A DNA stretch of 64,000 bases from Reyranella sp. (GTDB taxonomy: Bacteria > Pseudomonadota > Alphaproteobacteria > Reyranellales > Reyranellaceae), in contig NZ_JAUSBN010000054.1 in assembly GCF_030651995.1 (NCBI RefSeq), positions 62,001-126,000 of the forward strand. Reading direction: 5' to 3'. The notes beneath the pieces are model-generated. The model saw only the letters and a list, made by a program, of their open reading frames with translations, was not told the DNA's origin and did no database searches. Positions 48,698 through 57,933 of this stretch are shown here, in pieces (within the stretch, counting starts at the first letter, position 1; each line of letters starts with the position of its first letter). The translations under genes were made by a program, and so were the position numbers.

Positions 48698-49417
48698 GTG
48701 AAGCAGCCCGAGAAGAACCTCGCCGAGCAGGTCATGGTACGGCTGAGCGGCGACATACGCGGCGGTCGCCTCGCGCCGGGCACGCGCCTGCCGACCGAAC
48801 AGATGCTCACGACGGAGCTGGGCGTGAGTCGCACGGTGGTGCGCGAAGCCGTGGCGGCGCTGCGCGCCGACGGGTTGATCGTGACGCGTCGCGGCTCCGG
48901 CGCCTATGTCGCCGATCCCGCCGCCGGGCCCTTCCGCATCGTGCCGCCGCGCGACACGTCATTGGCCGATGTCCTGAACGTCATGGAGCTGCGCCTCGCG
49001 GTCGAGGTTCAGGCGGCCGGTCTTGCCGCCGAGCGCGCCAGCCGCAAGCAGCTTGCATCGATCCGGGCGGCGTGGCGGGCGATCGACGACGCCCTCCAGC
49101 GCGGCGAAGGCGCCGTCGCCGAGGATTTCGCCTTTCATCGCGCCATCGCCGAAGCCACCGGCAACGACCAGTTCCCCCGGTTCCTGGCCTATCTCGGCAG
49201 CCACGTGATCCCGCGCCAGAGCGTGCGGCTGGATATGGACACGCCGGCCGAGCGCCGGCTCTATCTCGAACGCATCCAGGTTGAACACGCGCGCATCGTG
49301 ACGGCGATTTCGGACAAGGACGTGGCCGAGGCGCGGCGCGCCATGCGCGATCATCTCACGCGCTCGCTCGACCGCTATCGAACTCTGGCAGGAGGAAACA
49401 GGAATGGCCGACGCTAA
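48698..49417 (+). CDS. GntR-family (FadR/FCD) transcriptional regulator
   Basis: Protein of 239 residues: N-terminal winged helix (LPTEQMLTTELGVSRTVVREAVAAL, with RRGSGAYVA wing) and an all-helical FCD effector domain with metal-ligand-like His/Asp positions (DFAFHRAIAEAT, HARIVTAI). Starts at GTG 48698, three bases after the amidohydrolase, and overlaps udh by 14 bases, so it very probably controls this run in response to a uronate or carbamoyl-derived acid. No operator was identified. Confidence 0.88.
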   Translation: MKQPEKNLAEQVMVRLSGDIRGGRLAPGTRLPTEQMLTTELGVSRTVVREAVAALRADGLIVTRRGSGAYVADPAAGPFRIVPPRDTSLADVLNVMELRLAVEVQAAGLAAERASRKQLASIRAAWRAIDDALQRGEGAVAEDFAFHRAIAEATGNDQFPRFLAYLGSHVIPRQSVRLDMDTPAERRLYLERIQVEHARIVTAISDKDVAEARRAMRDHLTRSLDRYRTLAGGNRNGRR

Positions 49418-50234
49418 GGACCCGCGCCGCATCGTCTTGACCGGCGCTGCCGGCGGCATCGGCACCATGACGCGGCCTTTGCTGGCCGGGCTCTATCCCG
49501 GCCTCGTACTGAGCGACCGGGTCGAGCCCAAGGACCTCCAGCCGGGCGAGACCTTCGTCGCGGCCGACCTCACCAGGCCCGATGAGGTGGCCGCCGCGCT
49601 CGAGGGCGCCGACAGCGTCATCCATCTCGGCGGCCACTCGGTCGAGGGCACCTGGGACCAGATCCTGCAGGCCAACATCATCGGCTGCTACAACGTCTTC
49701 GAGGCGGCGCGCGAGGCGGGCGTGAAGCGCGTGATCTTCGCCTCGTCCAACCACGCGATCGGCTTTTATCCGCGCAAGAAGCGCATCGGCACCGATGTCA
49801 CCGTGCGTCCCGACAGCCGTTACGGCGTCAGCAAGGTGTTCGGCGAAGCCCTCGGCGCGCTCTACTCGGACAAGCACGGCATCGCCGTGACCTGCCTCCG
49901 CATCGGCAATGTCGGGCCGGTGCCTCTGGACGTGCGGCGCCTGTCCATCTGGATCTCGCCGCGCGATCTCGTGCAGCTCTTCCAGATCGGTCTCGCCCAT
50001 CCCGATCTTCGCTACGAGATCTTCTACGGGGCCTCCGACAATGCGGCGGGCTGGTGGGACAATTCGCGGGCTCATCGGTTCGGCTATCGTCCGCAGGACA
50101 AGGCCGAGGATCATCGCGCCCACGCCGAGGCCGAACAGGCAAAGATCGGACCAGATCCGGTCGGCGATCTCTTCCAGGGTGGGAGTTTTTGCTCGGCAGA
50201 GTTCACCAACGACGTGAAGCGCGCCGGCCCTTAG
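49404..50234 (+). CDS. udh: NAD-dependent uronate dehydrogenase
   Basis: Extended SDR of 276 residues oxidising galacturonate or glucuronate to the aldarolactone. The cofactor loop is GAAGGIGTMTRP (14-25) and the catalytic pair is Tyr140 and Lys144 in SRYGVSKVFGE. The segments SSNHAIGFYPR, RRLSIWISPRDLVQL and GASDNAAGWWDN are diagnostic of bacterial Udh. It overlaps the GntR gene by 14 bases. The usual aldarate-pathway partners are not in this window. Confidence 0.88.
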   Translation: MADAKDPRRIVLTGAAGGIGTMTRPLLAGLYPGLVLSDRVEPKDLQPGETFVAADLTRPDEVAAALEGADSVIHLGGHSVEGTWDQILQANIIGCYNVFEAAREAGVKRVIFASSNHAIGFYPRKKRIGTDVTVRPDSRYGVSKVFGEALGALYSDKHGIAVTCLRIGNVGPVPLDVRRLSIWISPRDLVQLFQIGLAHPDLRYEIFYGASDNAAGWWDNSRAHRFGYRPQDKAEDHRAHAEAEQAKIGPDPVGDLFQGGSFCSAEFTNDVKRAGP

Positions 50235-50262
50235 GCGCTATACTCGCCGTCGAGAGGTGACG

Positions 50263-51198
50263 ATGACGCGATTGTTGACTGTCGGTGCGGCGCAGATGGG
50301 TCCTATCCAGCGCAGCCATACCCGTCGTGACGTGGTGGAGCGGCTGATCGCCCATCTGCGCGAGGCCAGGCGCATGGGCTGCGAGCTCGTGGTGTTTCCC
50401 GAGCTGACGCTCACCACGTTCTTTCCGCGCTGGTGGATGCAGGACCAGGCCGAGGTCGATTCCTTCTTCGAGCAGGAGATGCCGTCCAACGAGACGGCGG
50501 CGCTGTTCACCGAGGCGAAGCGGCTCGAGATGGGCTTCTGTCTCGGTTACGCGGAGCTCGCCAACGAAGACGGCCGCATCCGGCGCTTCAACACCTCGAT
50601 CCTGGTCGAGCGCGACGGCAGCATCGTCGGCAAGTACCGCAAGGTCCATCTGCCGGGCCATGCCGGGCACGAGCCCGAGCGGCCGTTCCAGCATCTCGAG
50701 AAGCGCTACTTCGAGGTCGGCAATCTCGGCTTCCCGGTCGTCAAGGCGTTCGGCGGCAACATCGGCATGTGCATCTGCAACGATCGCCGCTGGCCCGAGA
50801 CCTATCGCGTGATGGGCCTGCAGAATGTCGAGATGGTACTGCTGGGCTACAATACGCCGCTGCACAACGCGCCATCGCCCGACCATGACGAGCATTCCTG
50901 GTTCCACAACCAGCTTTCCATGCAGGCCGGCGCCTATCAGAACGGCACCTGGGTGGTCGGCGTCGCCAAGGGCGGCACCGAGGAGGGCGTCCCGTCCCTG
51001 GCCGACAGCATGATCGTGGCCCCCTCGGGCAAGGTCGTGGCGCGCGCCGGCGGCGACGGCGACGAGCTGATCGTCCATCGCTGCGATCTCGATGCCGGCC
51101 GGAGTTACAAGACGACGACCTTTAACTTCGCCGTCCACCGCCAGCCCGACCAGTACCGCATGATCGTCGAGCGCAAGGGCGCGATCGATCCGGCCTGA
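50263..51198 (+). CDS. N-carbamoyl-D-amino acid hydrolase
   Basis: Nitrilase-superfamily enzyme of 311 residues. The triad falls at Glu47 (VVFPELTLTT), Lys127 (KYRK) and Cys172 (CICND), the exact numbering of the characterised Agrobacterium D-carbamoylase. HLPGH, RPFQHLEKRYFE and LSMQAGAYQNG are also shared. It releases a D-amino acid from its N-carbamoyl form in the cytoplasm. AGAGG before ATG 50263 fixes the start. It is the last gene of the udh run. No hydantoinase is adjacent. Confidence 0.92.
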   Translation: MTRLLTVGAAQMGPIQRSHTRRDVVERLIAHLREARRMGCELVVFPELTLTTFFPRWWMQDQAEVDSFFEQEMPSNETAALFTEAKRLEMGFCLGYAELANEDGRIRRFNTSILVERDGSIVGKYRKVHLPGHAGHEPERPFQHLEKRYFEVGNLGFPVVKAFGGNIGMCICNDRRWPETYRVMGLQNVEMVLLGYNTPLHNAPSPDHDEHSWFHNQLSMQAGAYQNGTWVVGVAKGGTEEGVPSLADSMIVAPSGKVVARAGGDGDELIVHRCDLDAGRSYKTTTFNFAVHRQPDQYRMIVERKGAIDPA

Positions 51199-51201
51199 AG
51201 C

Positions 51202-51669
51202 TCAGACGACTTCGCTCTTCGCGAAGTTGCCGTAGGAGCGCTCCGGCGTGCCGCGGAACAGCGACATGTGGGTGTGTGTGGCCACGAACGGGTCGCCCAC
51301 CGCCTTGCGTCCCATCACCGTCGTGGTGCGGCCCGGCCGGTCGAAGCGGTCGCCGTTGGGGTGGAAGCCATAGGACTGCCAGACGCCCATGCCGACGGCG
51401 GTCAGCCGGTCGGCCGAGACGATGGCCTCGATCTTCGAGAGGTCGTAGCGGAACTCGCGGATCGTGCCCCAGACGTTGCGCCACTGCTTCTGCTCGGCCA
51501 GCTCGCGGCCGATCATGAAGTCGGTAAAGGTGCCGAAGGCGATCATGTCGTCGGCGAAGATCGGCCGCGCGCCTTCGTAGTCGACGGCGCGGCAATGCTT
51601 CGACAGCGTGTCGAACCACTGGCGCACGGCGGCGAGATCGTCGGGGGTGACGGGGTTCCGAAGGTTCAT
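51202..51669 (-). CDS. NTF2-like (SnoaL/DUF4440) protein
   Basis: Protein of 155 residues with a cone-shaped NTF2-like fold pattern: a helical start (DDLAAVRQWFDTLSKHCRAVDYEGA), then DDMIAFGTFTDFMIGRELAEQ and beta-strand phrases RLTAVGMGVWQSYGF and THTHMSLFRGT. Such proteins are small hydrolases or isomerases or binding proteins. Function unknown. Four bases separate its end from the convergent carbamoylase, and 12 bases separate it from the sppA gene. Confidence 0.72.
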   Translation of the reverse strand: MNLRNPVTPDDLAAVRQWFDTLSKHCRAVDYEGARPIFADDMIAFGTFTDFMIGRELAEQKQWRNVWGTIREFRYDLSKIEAIVSADRLTAVGMGVWQSYGFHPNGDRFDRPGRTTTVMGRKAVGDPFVATHTHMSLFRGTPERSYGNFAKSEVV

Positions 51670-51681
51670 CGCAAGCCTCTC

Positions 51682-52521
51682 CTAGAGTCCGAAACGCTGC
51701 CAGAGTGCGCGCTCCTCGAGCGCGGCCAGGGTGGCGGGGCCGATCGTGTCGATCCCGCCGCCGGTACCGGTGTGCAGGCCGAAGCGCGACAACAGGCTCC
51801 GCCGCGGGCCGATGACGGGAAGGTGCACCTTCTGGCCATAGCGGGCCTGCAGGGTGGCGCGCAGTTCGCCGAACCCGTCGACCAGGCCGAATTCGAGGCC
51901 GCGCCGGGCCGTCCAGAACTCGCCGGTGAACAGCATCGCCTCGTCGCCCTTCAGCAGCTTGCCGCGCCGCTGGCGGATCCAGTCCTTGAAGCCGTCGTGG
52001 ATCTCCGCCTGCAGGCGCTTCAGGCGCTCGACGTCTTCGGCTTGCTCGGGCCGAAAGGGATCGAGCATCGACTTGCTCTCGCCCGACGTATGGACGCGGC
52101 GTTCCACGCCGATGCGGGCGATCAGGTCCTGGAAGCCGAAGCCCGAGCTGATGACCCCGATCGAGCCCACGATCGAACTCGGATCGGCGATGATCTCGTC
52201 GGCCGCGCAGGCCAGCCAGTAGCCGCCCGAAGCGGCCACGTCCTCGACGAAGGCGATGACAGGCAGGCCCTTTTCGGCGGCATGCAGCCGGATACGCTGG
52301 GCGATCAGCGCGGACTGTACGGGGGAGCCGCCGGGCGAGTTGAGGGAGAGCGCGACGGCCTTGGCCCCACGCGTCTCGAAGGCCCGCTTGAGCAGCGGCG
52401 CGACCGTTTCGATCGACAGGCCGCGGCTGCCCAACAGGCCGCCGGAAGCGATGACGCCTGAAAGGCGGACGACGGGCACGACCGACCCGCGACGAAAACG
52501 ATCCCTGATCCAGTTCAGCAT
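51682..52521 (-). CDS. sppA: Signal-peptide peptidase SppA-like S49 protease
   Basis: S49 protease of 279 residues of the short (36K-type) class. The oxyanion loop is NSPGGS (61-66), the catalytic Ser98 is in VAASGGYW and the catalytic Lys is in SGESKSMLDPF near residue 152. No clear transmembrane helix is visible at the N-terminus (MLNWIRDRFRRG), so it may be peripheral. It would degrade cleaved signal peptides. It starts 25 bases after the trmN6-like gene on the same strand. Confidence 0.87.
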   Translation of the reverse strand: MLNWIRDRFRRGSVVPVVRLSGVIASGGLLGSRGLSIETVAPLLKRAFETRGAKAVALSLNSPGGSPVQSALIAQRIRLHAAEKGLPVIAFVEDVAASGGYWLACAADEIIADPSSIVGSIGVISSGFGFQDLIARIGVERRVHTSGESKSMLDPFRPEQAEDVERLKRLQAEIHDGFKDWIRQRRGKLLKGDEAMLFTGEFWTARRGLEFGLVDGFGELRATLQARYGQKVHLPVIGPRRSLLSRFGLHTGTGGGIDTIGPATLAALEERALWQRFGL

Positions 52522-52546
52522 GCCGGGCACTGTCGCGGGCGTGCCT

Positions 52547-53281
52547 CTAGAAGGCAAGCGGCTGGCCGTGGCGCAGGATGGCCTCGGCCTCGTCGGTGTA
52601 GCCGCCGTCGGGTCGATGCAGGATCAGGGGCGGGGCGTCGTGCCGGCGCAAGCCATCCGCACGGCGTGCGCGGACGAGAACGCGCGCGGCCGGCGGCAGT
52701 CGCTTCACGGTGACGTCGCCCCAGCCGAGACGGACCAGAGCGCCGACGATTTCTTCCAGGCGGTCGCTGCGATGGATCACGAGCAGCGTCCCTGCAGGTT
52801 CCAGTGCGTCGGTCGCTACGGTTAGCCACCGTGCGAGATCTGCGCTCGATTCGACGGTGGCGAGCGCCTTGCTGCGATCGGGCGAAGGATCGGCGACGGC
52901 TGCCGGAAGGTAGGGTGGATTGGTCACGACATGGTCGAAGGGGCCCATGCCGGGCGGCAGTGGGTGCGCCAGATCGTGAACCACCGTTCGGACCCGGTCT
53001 GCCCCGTCATTCAGGACCGCATTGCGCTCGGCCAGGGCCGCCAGCGCCGGTTGCAGCTCGATCCCGGTGATGGTGCAGCCGGGCACGCGCGCGGCGACGC
53101 AGAGACCCACGGCGCCGACACCCGCACCGAGATCGAGCACGCTTTCGCCAGGCTTCACGTCGGCGGCAGCCGCCAGCAACACTGCGTCCATGGCAATTCG
53201 ATATCCGCGTCGGGGCTGCAAGAGCTTCACCCTTCCGCCCATCACAGTGTTTTCGGTCGGCGCGGATTCCGTGCTACTCAT
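52547..53281 (-). CDS. tRNA1(Val) (adenine-N6)-methyltransferase-like protein
   Basis: SAM methyltransferase of 244 residues. GRVKLLQPRRGYRIAMDAVL matches the TrmN6/YfiC N-terminus, VLDLGAGVGAVGL is motif I, and VVTNPPYLP is the N6-adenine catalytic NPPY motif. Probably modifies A37 of tRNA1Val. It is first gene of the minus-strand pair with sppA and divergent from the polyprenyl synthase across 55 bases. Confidence 0.85.
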   Translation of the reverse strand: MSSTESAPTENTVMGGRVKLLQPRRGYRIAMDAVLLAAAADVKPGESVLDLGAGVGAVGLCVAARVPGCTITGIELQPALAALAERNAVLNDGADRVRTVVHDLAHPLPPGMGPFDHVVTNPPYLPAAVADPSPDRSKALATVESSADLARWLTVATDALEPAGTLLVIHRSDRLEEIVGALVRLGWGDVTVKRLPPAARVLVRARRADGLRRHDAPPLILHRPDGGYTDEAEAILRHGQPLAF

Positions 53282-53336
53282 CTCTCACGATTTTGATTCG
53301 CAGTAACAGGCTTCACCGGAGAGTTTGGCCTTCGTC

Positions 53337-54356
53337 ATGGCAACCGTCGTCTCTCTCGGAGGCAAGCGCAAGTCGCCCAGCCTCGAACCGCTCCTGGCGC
53401 TCTGCACCGACGACATGGTGCGGGTCGATCGTGAGATCGTGGTACGCATGCGCTCGCCGGTCGCTCTTATCCCCGAACTCGCCAATCATCTGGTCGGCGC
53501 CGGCGGCAAGCGCATGCGTCCTCTGCTGACGGTCGCGGCGGCTCGGTTGTGCGGCTACAGCGCGGGCAGCGATCGCCACATCAAGCTCGCGACCTGCGTC
53601 GAGTTCATCCATTCCGCCACCCTGCTGCATGACGATGTCGTCGACGTGAGTGCTCTGCGCCGCGGCAAGCCGACCGCCAACACCGTGTATGGCGACAAGG
53701 CCTCGGTGCTGGTCGGCGATTTCCTGTTCACGCGCGCCTTCGAGCTGATGGTCGAGGTCGGTTCGCTCGACATTCTCGGCGTGCTGTCGAATGCCTCCTC
53801 GACGATCGCCGAAGGCGAGGTGCTGCAGCTGGTCAGCCAGCGCGACATCAGCACGCCCGAGGCGACCTATCTCGAGATCATCAAGGCGAAGACGGCCAAG
53901 CTGTTCGCCGCGGCAGCCGAGGTCGGCGCCATGGTGGCCGGCCGCAACGGCCCCGAGCGGGTGGCGCTGCAGAGCTTCGGCATGAATCTCGGCATCGCCT
54001 TCCAGCTCGTCGACGATGCGCTCGACTATTCCGGCCGCGAGGCCAAGCTCGGCAAGACGGTCGGCGACGATTTTCGCGAGGGCAAGATCACCCTGCCGGT
54101 GATCCTGGCCTTCCTGCGCGGCGGCGCCGTCGATCGCGAATTCTGGAAGCGCACGATCGAGAAGCTCGACCAGCGGCCGGGCGATCTCGAACAGGCGTAC
54201 AGCCTGATCGAACGGCATGGCGCCCTGTCCGACACGCTGGAGCGCGCACGTCACTATGGCGCCATGGCGCGCGACGCGCTGGGCCTGTTCCCCAGCTCGC
54301 CGCTCAAGGCCGCGCTGCTCGAGGCGGTCGACTTCGCCATCGACCGCGCCCACTAG
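53337..54356 (+). CDS. Polyprenyl diphosphate synthase (ubiquinone side chain type)
   Basis: Isoprenyl synthase of 339 residues with both aspartate-rich motifs: LLHDDVVD (first) and QLVDDALDY (second), plus GGKRMRP for IPP binding. The length matches IspB-type long-chain synthases, which make the octa- to decaprenyl tail of ubiquinone. ATG 53337 is preferred. A TTG at 53325 is close to GGAGAG and would add four residues. Fourteen bases separate it from glpK. Confidence 0.9.
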   Translation: MATVVSLGGKRKSPSLEPLLALCTDDMVRVDREIVVRMRSPVALIPELANHLVGAGGKRMRPLLTVAAARLCGYSAGSDRHIKLATCVEFIHSATLLHDDVVDVSALRRGKPTANTVYGDKASVLVGDFLFTRAFELMVEVGSLDILGVLSNASSTIAEGEVLQLVSQRDISTPEATYLEIIKAKTAKLFAAAAEVGAMVAGRNGPERVALQSFGMNLGIAFQLVDDALDYSGREAKLGKTVGDDFREGKITLPVILAFLRGGAVDREFWKRTIEKLDQRPGDLEQAYSLIERHGALSDTLERARHYGAMARDALGLFPSSPLKAALLEAVDFAIDRAH

Positions 54357-54370
54357 GCTTTCGTCACGCC

Positions 54371-55855
54371 ATGGCTGCCCAGTACGTTCTCGCCATCGAC
54401 CAGGGCACGACCAGCACTCGCGCCATCGTCTTCGACGCGAGCGGTCGCCCGGTCGCCTCGGCGCAGAAGGAACTGCCGCAAATATTCCCCAAACCCGGCT
54501 GGGTCGAGCATGATCCGGAGGAGATCTGGTCGGCGACGGTCGAGGTCTGCCGTGGTGCGCTCGCCAAGGCGCGGCTCGACGCCAAGGCACTGGCCGGCAT
54601 CGGCATCACCAACCAGCGCGAAACCACGGTCGTGTGGGATCGCGCCACCGGCAAGCCGATCCACAACGCCATCGTCTGGCAGGACCGGCGGACCGCCGAC
54701 CGCTGCGCCGTGCTGAAGAAGGAAGGGCTCGAGAAGCTCTTCACCGATCGCACCGGGCTGCTGCTCGATCCGTACTTCTCGGGGACCAAGATCGCGTGGA
54801 TCCTCGACAACGTCGCCGGCGCCCGCGCTGCCGCGGAGAAAGGCGCCCTCGCGGCCGGCACGATCGAATGCTTCCTGCTGTGGCGCCTGACGGGCGGCAC
54901 GGTGCATGCGAGCGATGCCACCAATGCCAGCCGCTCGCTGCTGCTCGACATCCGCGCGGGCACCTGGGACGCCGAGCTGATGAAGATACTCGGTGTGCCA
55001 GCCTCGATGCTGCCAAAGGTCGTCGACTGTTCCGGCGAGCTGGGTGTCGCCGACCCCGAGATCCTCGGCGCGCCGGTGCCGATCCTCGGCATGGCCGGCG
55101 ACCAGCAGGCGGCCACGGTCGGCCAGGCCTGCATCAAGCCCGGCATGGTGAAGGCGACCTACGGGACGGGCTGCTTCGCGTTGCTCAACACCGGCAGCAT
55201 CGCCGTGCATTCGCGTCACCGCCTGCTGACGACGATCGCCTACCAGCTCGACGGACGGCGCACCTATGCGCTGGAAGGCAGCATCTTCATCGCCGGCGCC
55301 GCCGTGCAGTGGCTGCGCGACGGGCTGAAGCTGATCGAGAAGTCCTCCGACGTGGAGAAGGTCGCTGCCGGTGCCAGGGACGGCCACGGCGTCTACATGG
55401 TGCCGGCCTTCGTCGGGCTGGGGGCGCCGCACTGGGATCCCGAGGCGCGCGCCGCGATTCTCGGCCTCACGCGCGATTCCGGCCCCGGCGAAATCGCCGC
55501 TGCCACGCTCGATTCGGTCTGCTACCAGACGCGCGACCTCCTGGAGGCGATGCGGGCGGACGGTGCCCAGATCGACGAGCTCCGCGTCGATGGCGGGATG
55601 GTCGTGAACGACCCGTTGATGCAGCGACTGGCCGACACGGCGGGCACGCCGGTCGAGCGGCCGGAAGTGACCGAGACGACCGCGCTGGGCGCCGCCTTTC
55701 TGGCCGGTCTGAAGGCGGGCCTGTGGCCGTCGCTCGACGCCCTGTCGAAGACCTGGGTGCTCGACCGGGCTTTCCTGCCTGAGGAGAATGCCGCCTCGCG
55801 TGACCGTCGCTACGCCGGTTGGAAGGACGCGGTCCGCCGGGTGCGCAGTTCCTGA
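54371..55855 (+). CDS. glpK: Glycerol kinase
   Basis: FGGY-family kinase of 494 residues that phosphorylates glycerol to sn-glycerol-3-phosphate. It opens with the ATP-binding [13 protein letters not shown], has [10 protein letters not shown] and [10 protein letters not shown], and [11 protein letters not shown] in the second domain, and ends with [16 protein letters not shown]. Full length. It lies directly after the polyprenyl synthase. The ugp importer at 29958-35094 feeds the same glycerol-3-phosphate pool. Confidence 0.95.
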   Translation: MAAQYVLAIDQGTTSTRAIVFDASGRPVASAQKELPQIFPKPGWVEHDPEEIWSATVEVCRGALAKARLDAKALAGIGITNQRETTVVWDRATGKPIHNAIVWQDRRTADRCAVLKKEGLEKLFTDRTGLLLDPYFSGTKIAWILDNVAGARAAAEKGALAAGTIECFLLWRLTGGTVHASDATNASRSLLLDIRAGTWDAELMKILGVPASMLPKVVDCSGELGVADPEILGAPVPILGMAGDQQAATVGQACIKPGMVKATYGTGCFALLNTGSIAVHSRHRLLTTIAYQLDGRRTYALEGSIFIAGAAVQWLRDGLKLIEKSSDVEKVAAGARDGHGVYMVPAFVGLGAPHWDPEARAAILGLTRDSGPGEIAAATLDSVCYQTRDLLEAMRADGAQIDELRVDGGMVVNDPLMQRLADTAGTPVERPEVTETTALGAAFLAGLKAGLWPSLDALSKTWVLDRAFLPEENAASRDRRYAGWKDAVRRVRSS

Positions 55856-55893
55856 TTGCTGGTGAGGGGCGCGGCCTTTAGGTTGCGCCCGCC

Positions 55894-56646
55894 ATGAAAA
55901 GCCCTGCCAATCCCGTCTACTGCAGCATCGACACGACCGATCTTGCCCACGCCACCAAGCTGATCCAGAGCGTCGCCGGAGGGCCGAGGCCGGCCGTCGG
56001 CGGCATCAAGCTCGGGTTGGAGTTCTTCCTGGCCCATGGTGCTCCGGGCGTGCGCTATGCTTTTCCGACGCCGGTGCGCGCGACCGGCGTGGGCTTCTTC
56101 CTCGACCTCAAGCTGCACGACATTCCCAACACTGTGGCCGGCGGCATCCGCGCGGTGGTCGAGCTGGCGCCCACCTTCATCACGATCCATGCGAGCGGTG
56201 GCCGCGAGATGATGAAGGCGGCGGTCGAGGAGGCCGGTTCGCAGGCGGCGAAGCAGAACGTTGCGCGGCCGAAGCTGCTCGGCGTCACCGTCCTCACCTC
56301 GCTCGACCGCTCAGACCTCGAAGCGACCGGCGTCAATGCCGACCCGTCGGATCAGGTGCTGCGGCTCGCTGCATTGGCGCACGAAAGCGGCCTCGACGGC
56401 GTGATCTGCTCGCCGCTCGAGATCGAAGCGCTGCGCCGGCAGTGCGGGCCGGACTTCGTTCTCATGGTTCCCGGCATTCGCCCCGTGGGCAGCGCCGCCA
56501 ACGACCAGAAGCGGGCGATGACGCCGCGCCAGGCGGTCGATCTCGGCGCCACCAACCTGGTCGTCGGCCGGCCGATCTATCAGGCCCAGGACCCGCGCGC
56601 CGCCGCCGAGGCGATCGCGCGCGAGGCCGGCGTCAACGACCTATGA
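55894..56646 (+). CDS. pyrF: Orotidine 5'-phosphate decarboxylase
   Basis: Protein of 250 residues catalysing OMP to UMP. The catalytic tetrad signature FFLDLKLHDIPNT places Asp71, Lys73 and Asp76, and PGIRPVGSAANDQKR is the phosphate loop region. It starts the pyrF-trpF-ridA-trpB-trpA run. Its TGA overlaps the ATG of trpF (ATGA). Confidence 0.95.
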   Translation: MKSPANPVYCSIDTTDLAHATKLIQSVAGGPRPAVGGIKLGLEFFLAHGAPGVRYAFPTPVRATGVGFFLDLKLHDIPNTVAGGIRAVVELAPTFITIHASGGREMMKAAVEEAGSQAAKQNVARPKLLGVTVLTSLDRSDLEATGVNADPSDQVLRLAALAHESGLDGVICSPLEIEALRRQCGPDFVLMVPGIRPVGSAANDQKRAMTPRQAVDLGATNLVVGRPIYQAQDPRAAAEAIAREAGVNDL

Positions 56647-57281
56647 CCGTCGAGGCGAAGATCTGCGGACTGTCGACGCCGGAGACGGTCGATGCGGCCG
56701 TGGAGGCCGGCGCCGGCTTCGTGGGCTTCGTCACCTTTCCGCGCTCGCCGCGCCATATCGAGTCGCTCGACCTGCTCAAGGCAATGGGTGCGCGTGTGCC
56801 GCGCACTGTGGTTCGCGTCGGCCTGTTCGTCGATGCCGACGACGCGCTGATCGAGGCGCGTCTCGCGACGGGCGCGATCGACATGCTGCAGCTTCATGGC
56901 GCCGAGACCGCCGAACGCGTGGCCGCACTGAAGGCGCGCACCGGGAAGCCGGTGATCAAGGCCATCAAGGTCGCCGGTCCCGCGGACGTCGAGCGCGGCA
57001 TCGAGGTCTATGCCGACGTCGCCGACCGGCTGATGTTCGATGCCGCCGACGGCACCCTGCCGGGCGGCAATGCCAAGGCCTTCGACTGGACCTTCCTGGC
57101 GGGCCGGACGGTGCCGCGTCCGTGGTTCCTCGCCGGCGGCCTCAATCCCGGAAATGTCGCCGAGGCAGTCCGCGTCACCGGCGCGCGCGCCGTCGACGTT
57201 TCTTCTGGTGTAGAAGCGACACGCGGTGTGAAATCCGTCGAACTGATCCGCGCCTTCCTTGGCGCAGTAAAAGCGCTTTGA
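56643..57281 (+). CDS. trpF: Phosphoribosylanthranilate isomerase
   Basis: TIM-barrel enzyme of 212 residues in tryptophan synthesis. The catalytic Cys8 is in AKICGLST, the catalytic Asp is in RLMFDAADG, and phosphate-binding glycines are in FLAGGLNPGN and VDVSSGVE. The ATG overlaps the pyrF stop and RidA follows after 12 bases. Confidence 0.95.
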   Translation: MTVEAKICGLSTPETVDAAVEAGAGFVGFVTFPRSPRHIESLDLLKAMGARVPRTVVRVGLFVDADDALIEARLATGAIDMLQLHGAETAERVAALKARTGKPVIKAIKVAGPADVERGIEVYADVADRLMFDAADGTLPGGNAKAFDWTFLAGRTVPRPWFLAGGLNPGNVAEAVRVTGARAVDVSSGVEATRGVKSVELIRAFLGAVKAL

Positions 57282-57293
57282 GGAGCAGGCTGC

Positions 57294-57875
57294 ATGAAGA
57301 TCGAGGAACGGTTGAAGGAACTCGGCATCGAGCTTCCCGAGGCGACGACGCCGGTGGGCAGCTACGTCAATGCCGTGCGCACCGGCAATCTGCTCTACAT
57401 GGCGGGCAAGGGCCCCGGCCTGCCGGGCAAGCCGCTGCCGGTGGGCAAGGTGGGACGCGATTTTTCGCTCGAGCAGGCCAATCGCCTGGCGCGCGACACG
57501 GGTCTCAGCATTCTCGCCGCCCTCAAGGCCGAGCTGGGCGACCTCGACCGCGTGAAGCGCATCGTGAAGGTTCTGGGCATGGTCAATGCCACCTCGGAGT
57601 ACGGCAGCCAGCCCGAAGTCATCAACGGCTGCTCCGATCTCTTCGTCGAGGTGTTCGGTGACAAGGGCCGCCATGCGCGCTCGGCGGTCGGCATGGGGTC
57701 CCTGCCGCGCGGCATCCCGGTCGAGATCGAGGTGATCGTCGAGCTCGAGGACGATGCGCCGCCACCGCGTGCCGCCATCGCCAGGCCGGCCGCCAAGGCA
57801 ACGGCGAGGCCCAAGGCTGCTCCCAAGGCAAAGGCGGCCCCCAAGGCCAAGGCGGCCAAAAAGAAGAAGATCTAG
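57294..57875 (+). CDS. RidA/YjgF-family protein with Lys/Ala/Pro-rich C-terminal tail
   Basis: Protein of 193 residues. Residues 1-150 form a YjgF/RidA-like domain ([49 protein letters not shown]). Such proteins hydrolyse reactive imines or enamines from PLP enzymes, which makes sense beside trpB. The last 40 residues are an unusual histone H1-like tail of KA/PKA repeats ([19 protein letters not shown]) that could bind nucleic acid or membranes. The tail reading frame is intact and in-frame. Canonical RidA is about 130 residues, so the tail is an extension. Confidence 0.85.
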   Translation: MKIEERLKELGIELPEATTPVGSYVNAVRTGNLLYMAGKGPGLPGKPLPVGKVGRDFSLEQANRLARDTGLSILAALKAELGDLDRVKRIVKVLGMVNATSEYGSQPEVINGCSDLFVEVFGDKGRHARSAVGMGSLPRGIPVEIEVIVELEDDAPPPRAAIARPAAKATARPKAAPKAKAAPKAKAAKKKKI

Positions 57876-57933
57876 CGTTTTTGACCGACCGGTGCCGGGA
57901 CTGCTAAGCCGGCCCGTCCCGACAGGAAAAGCA

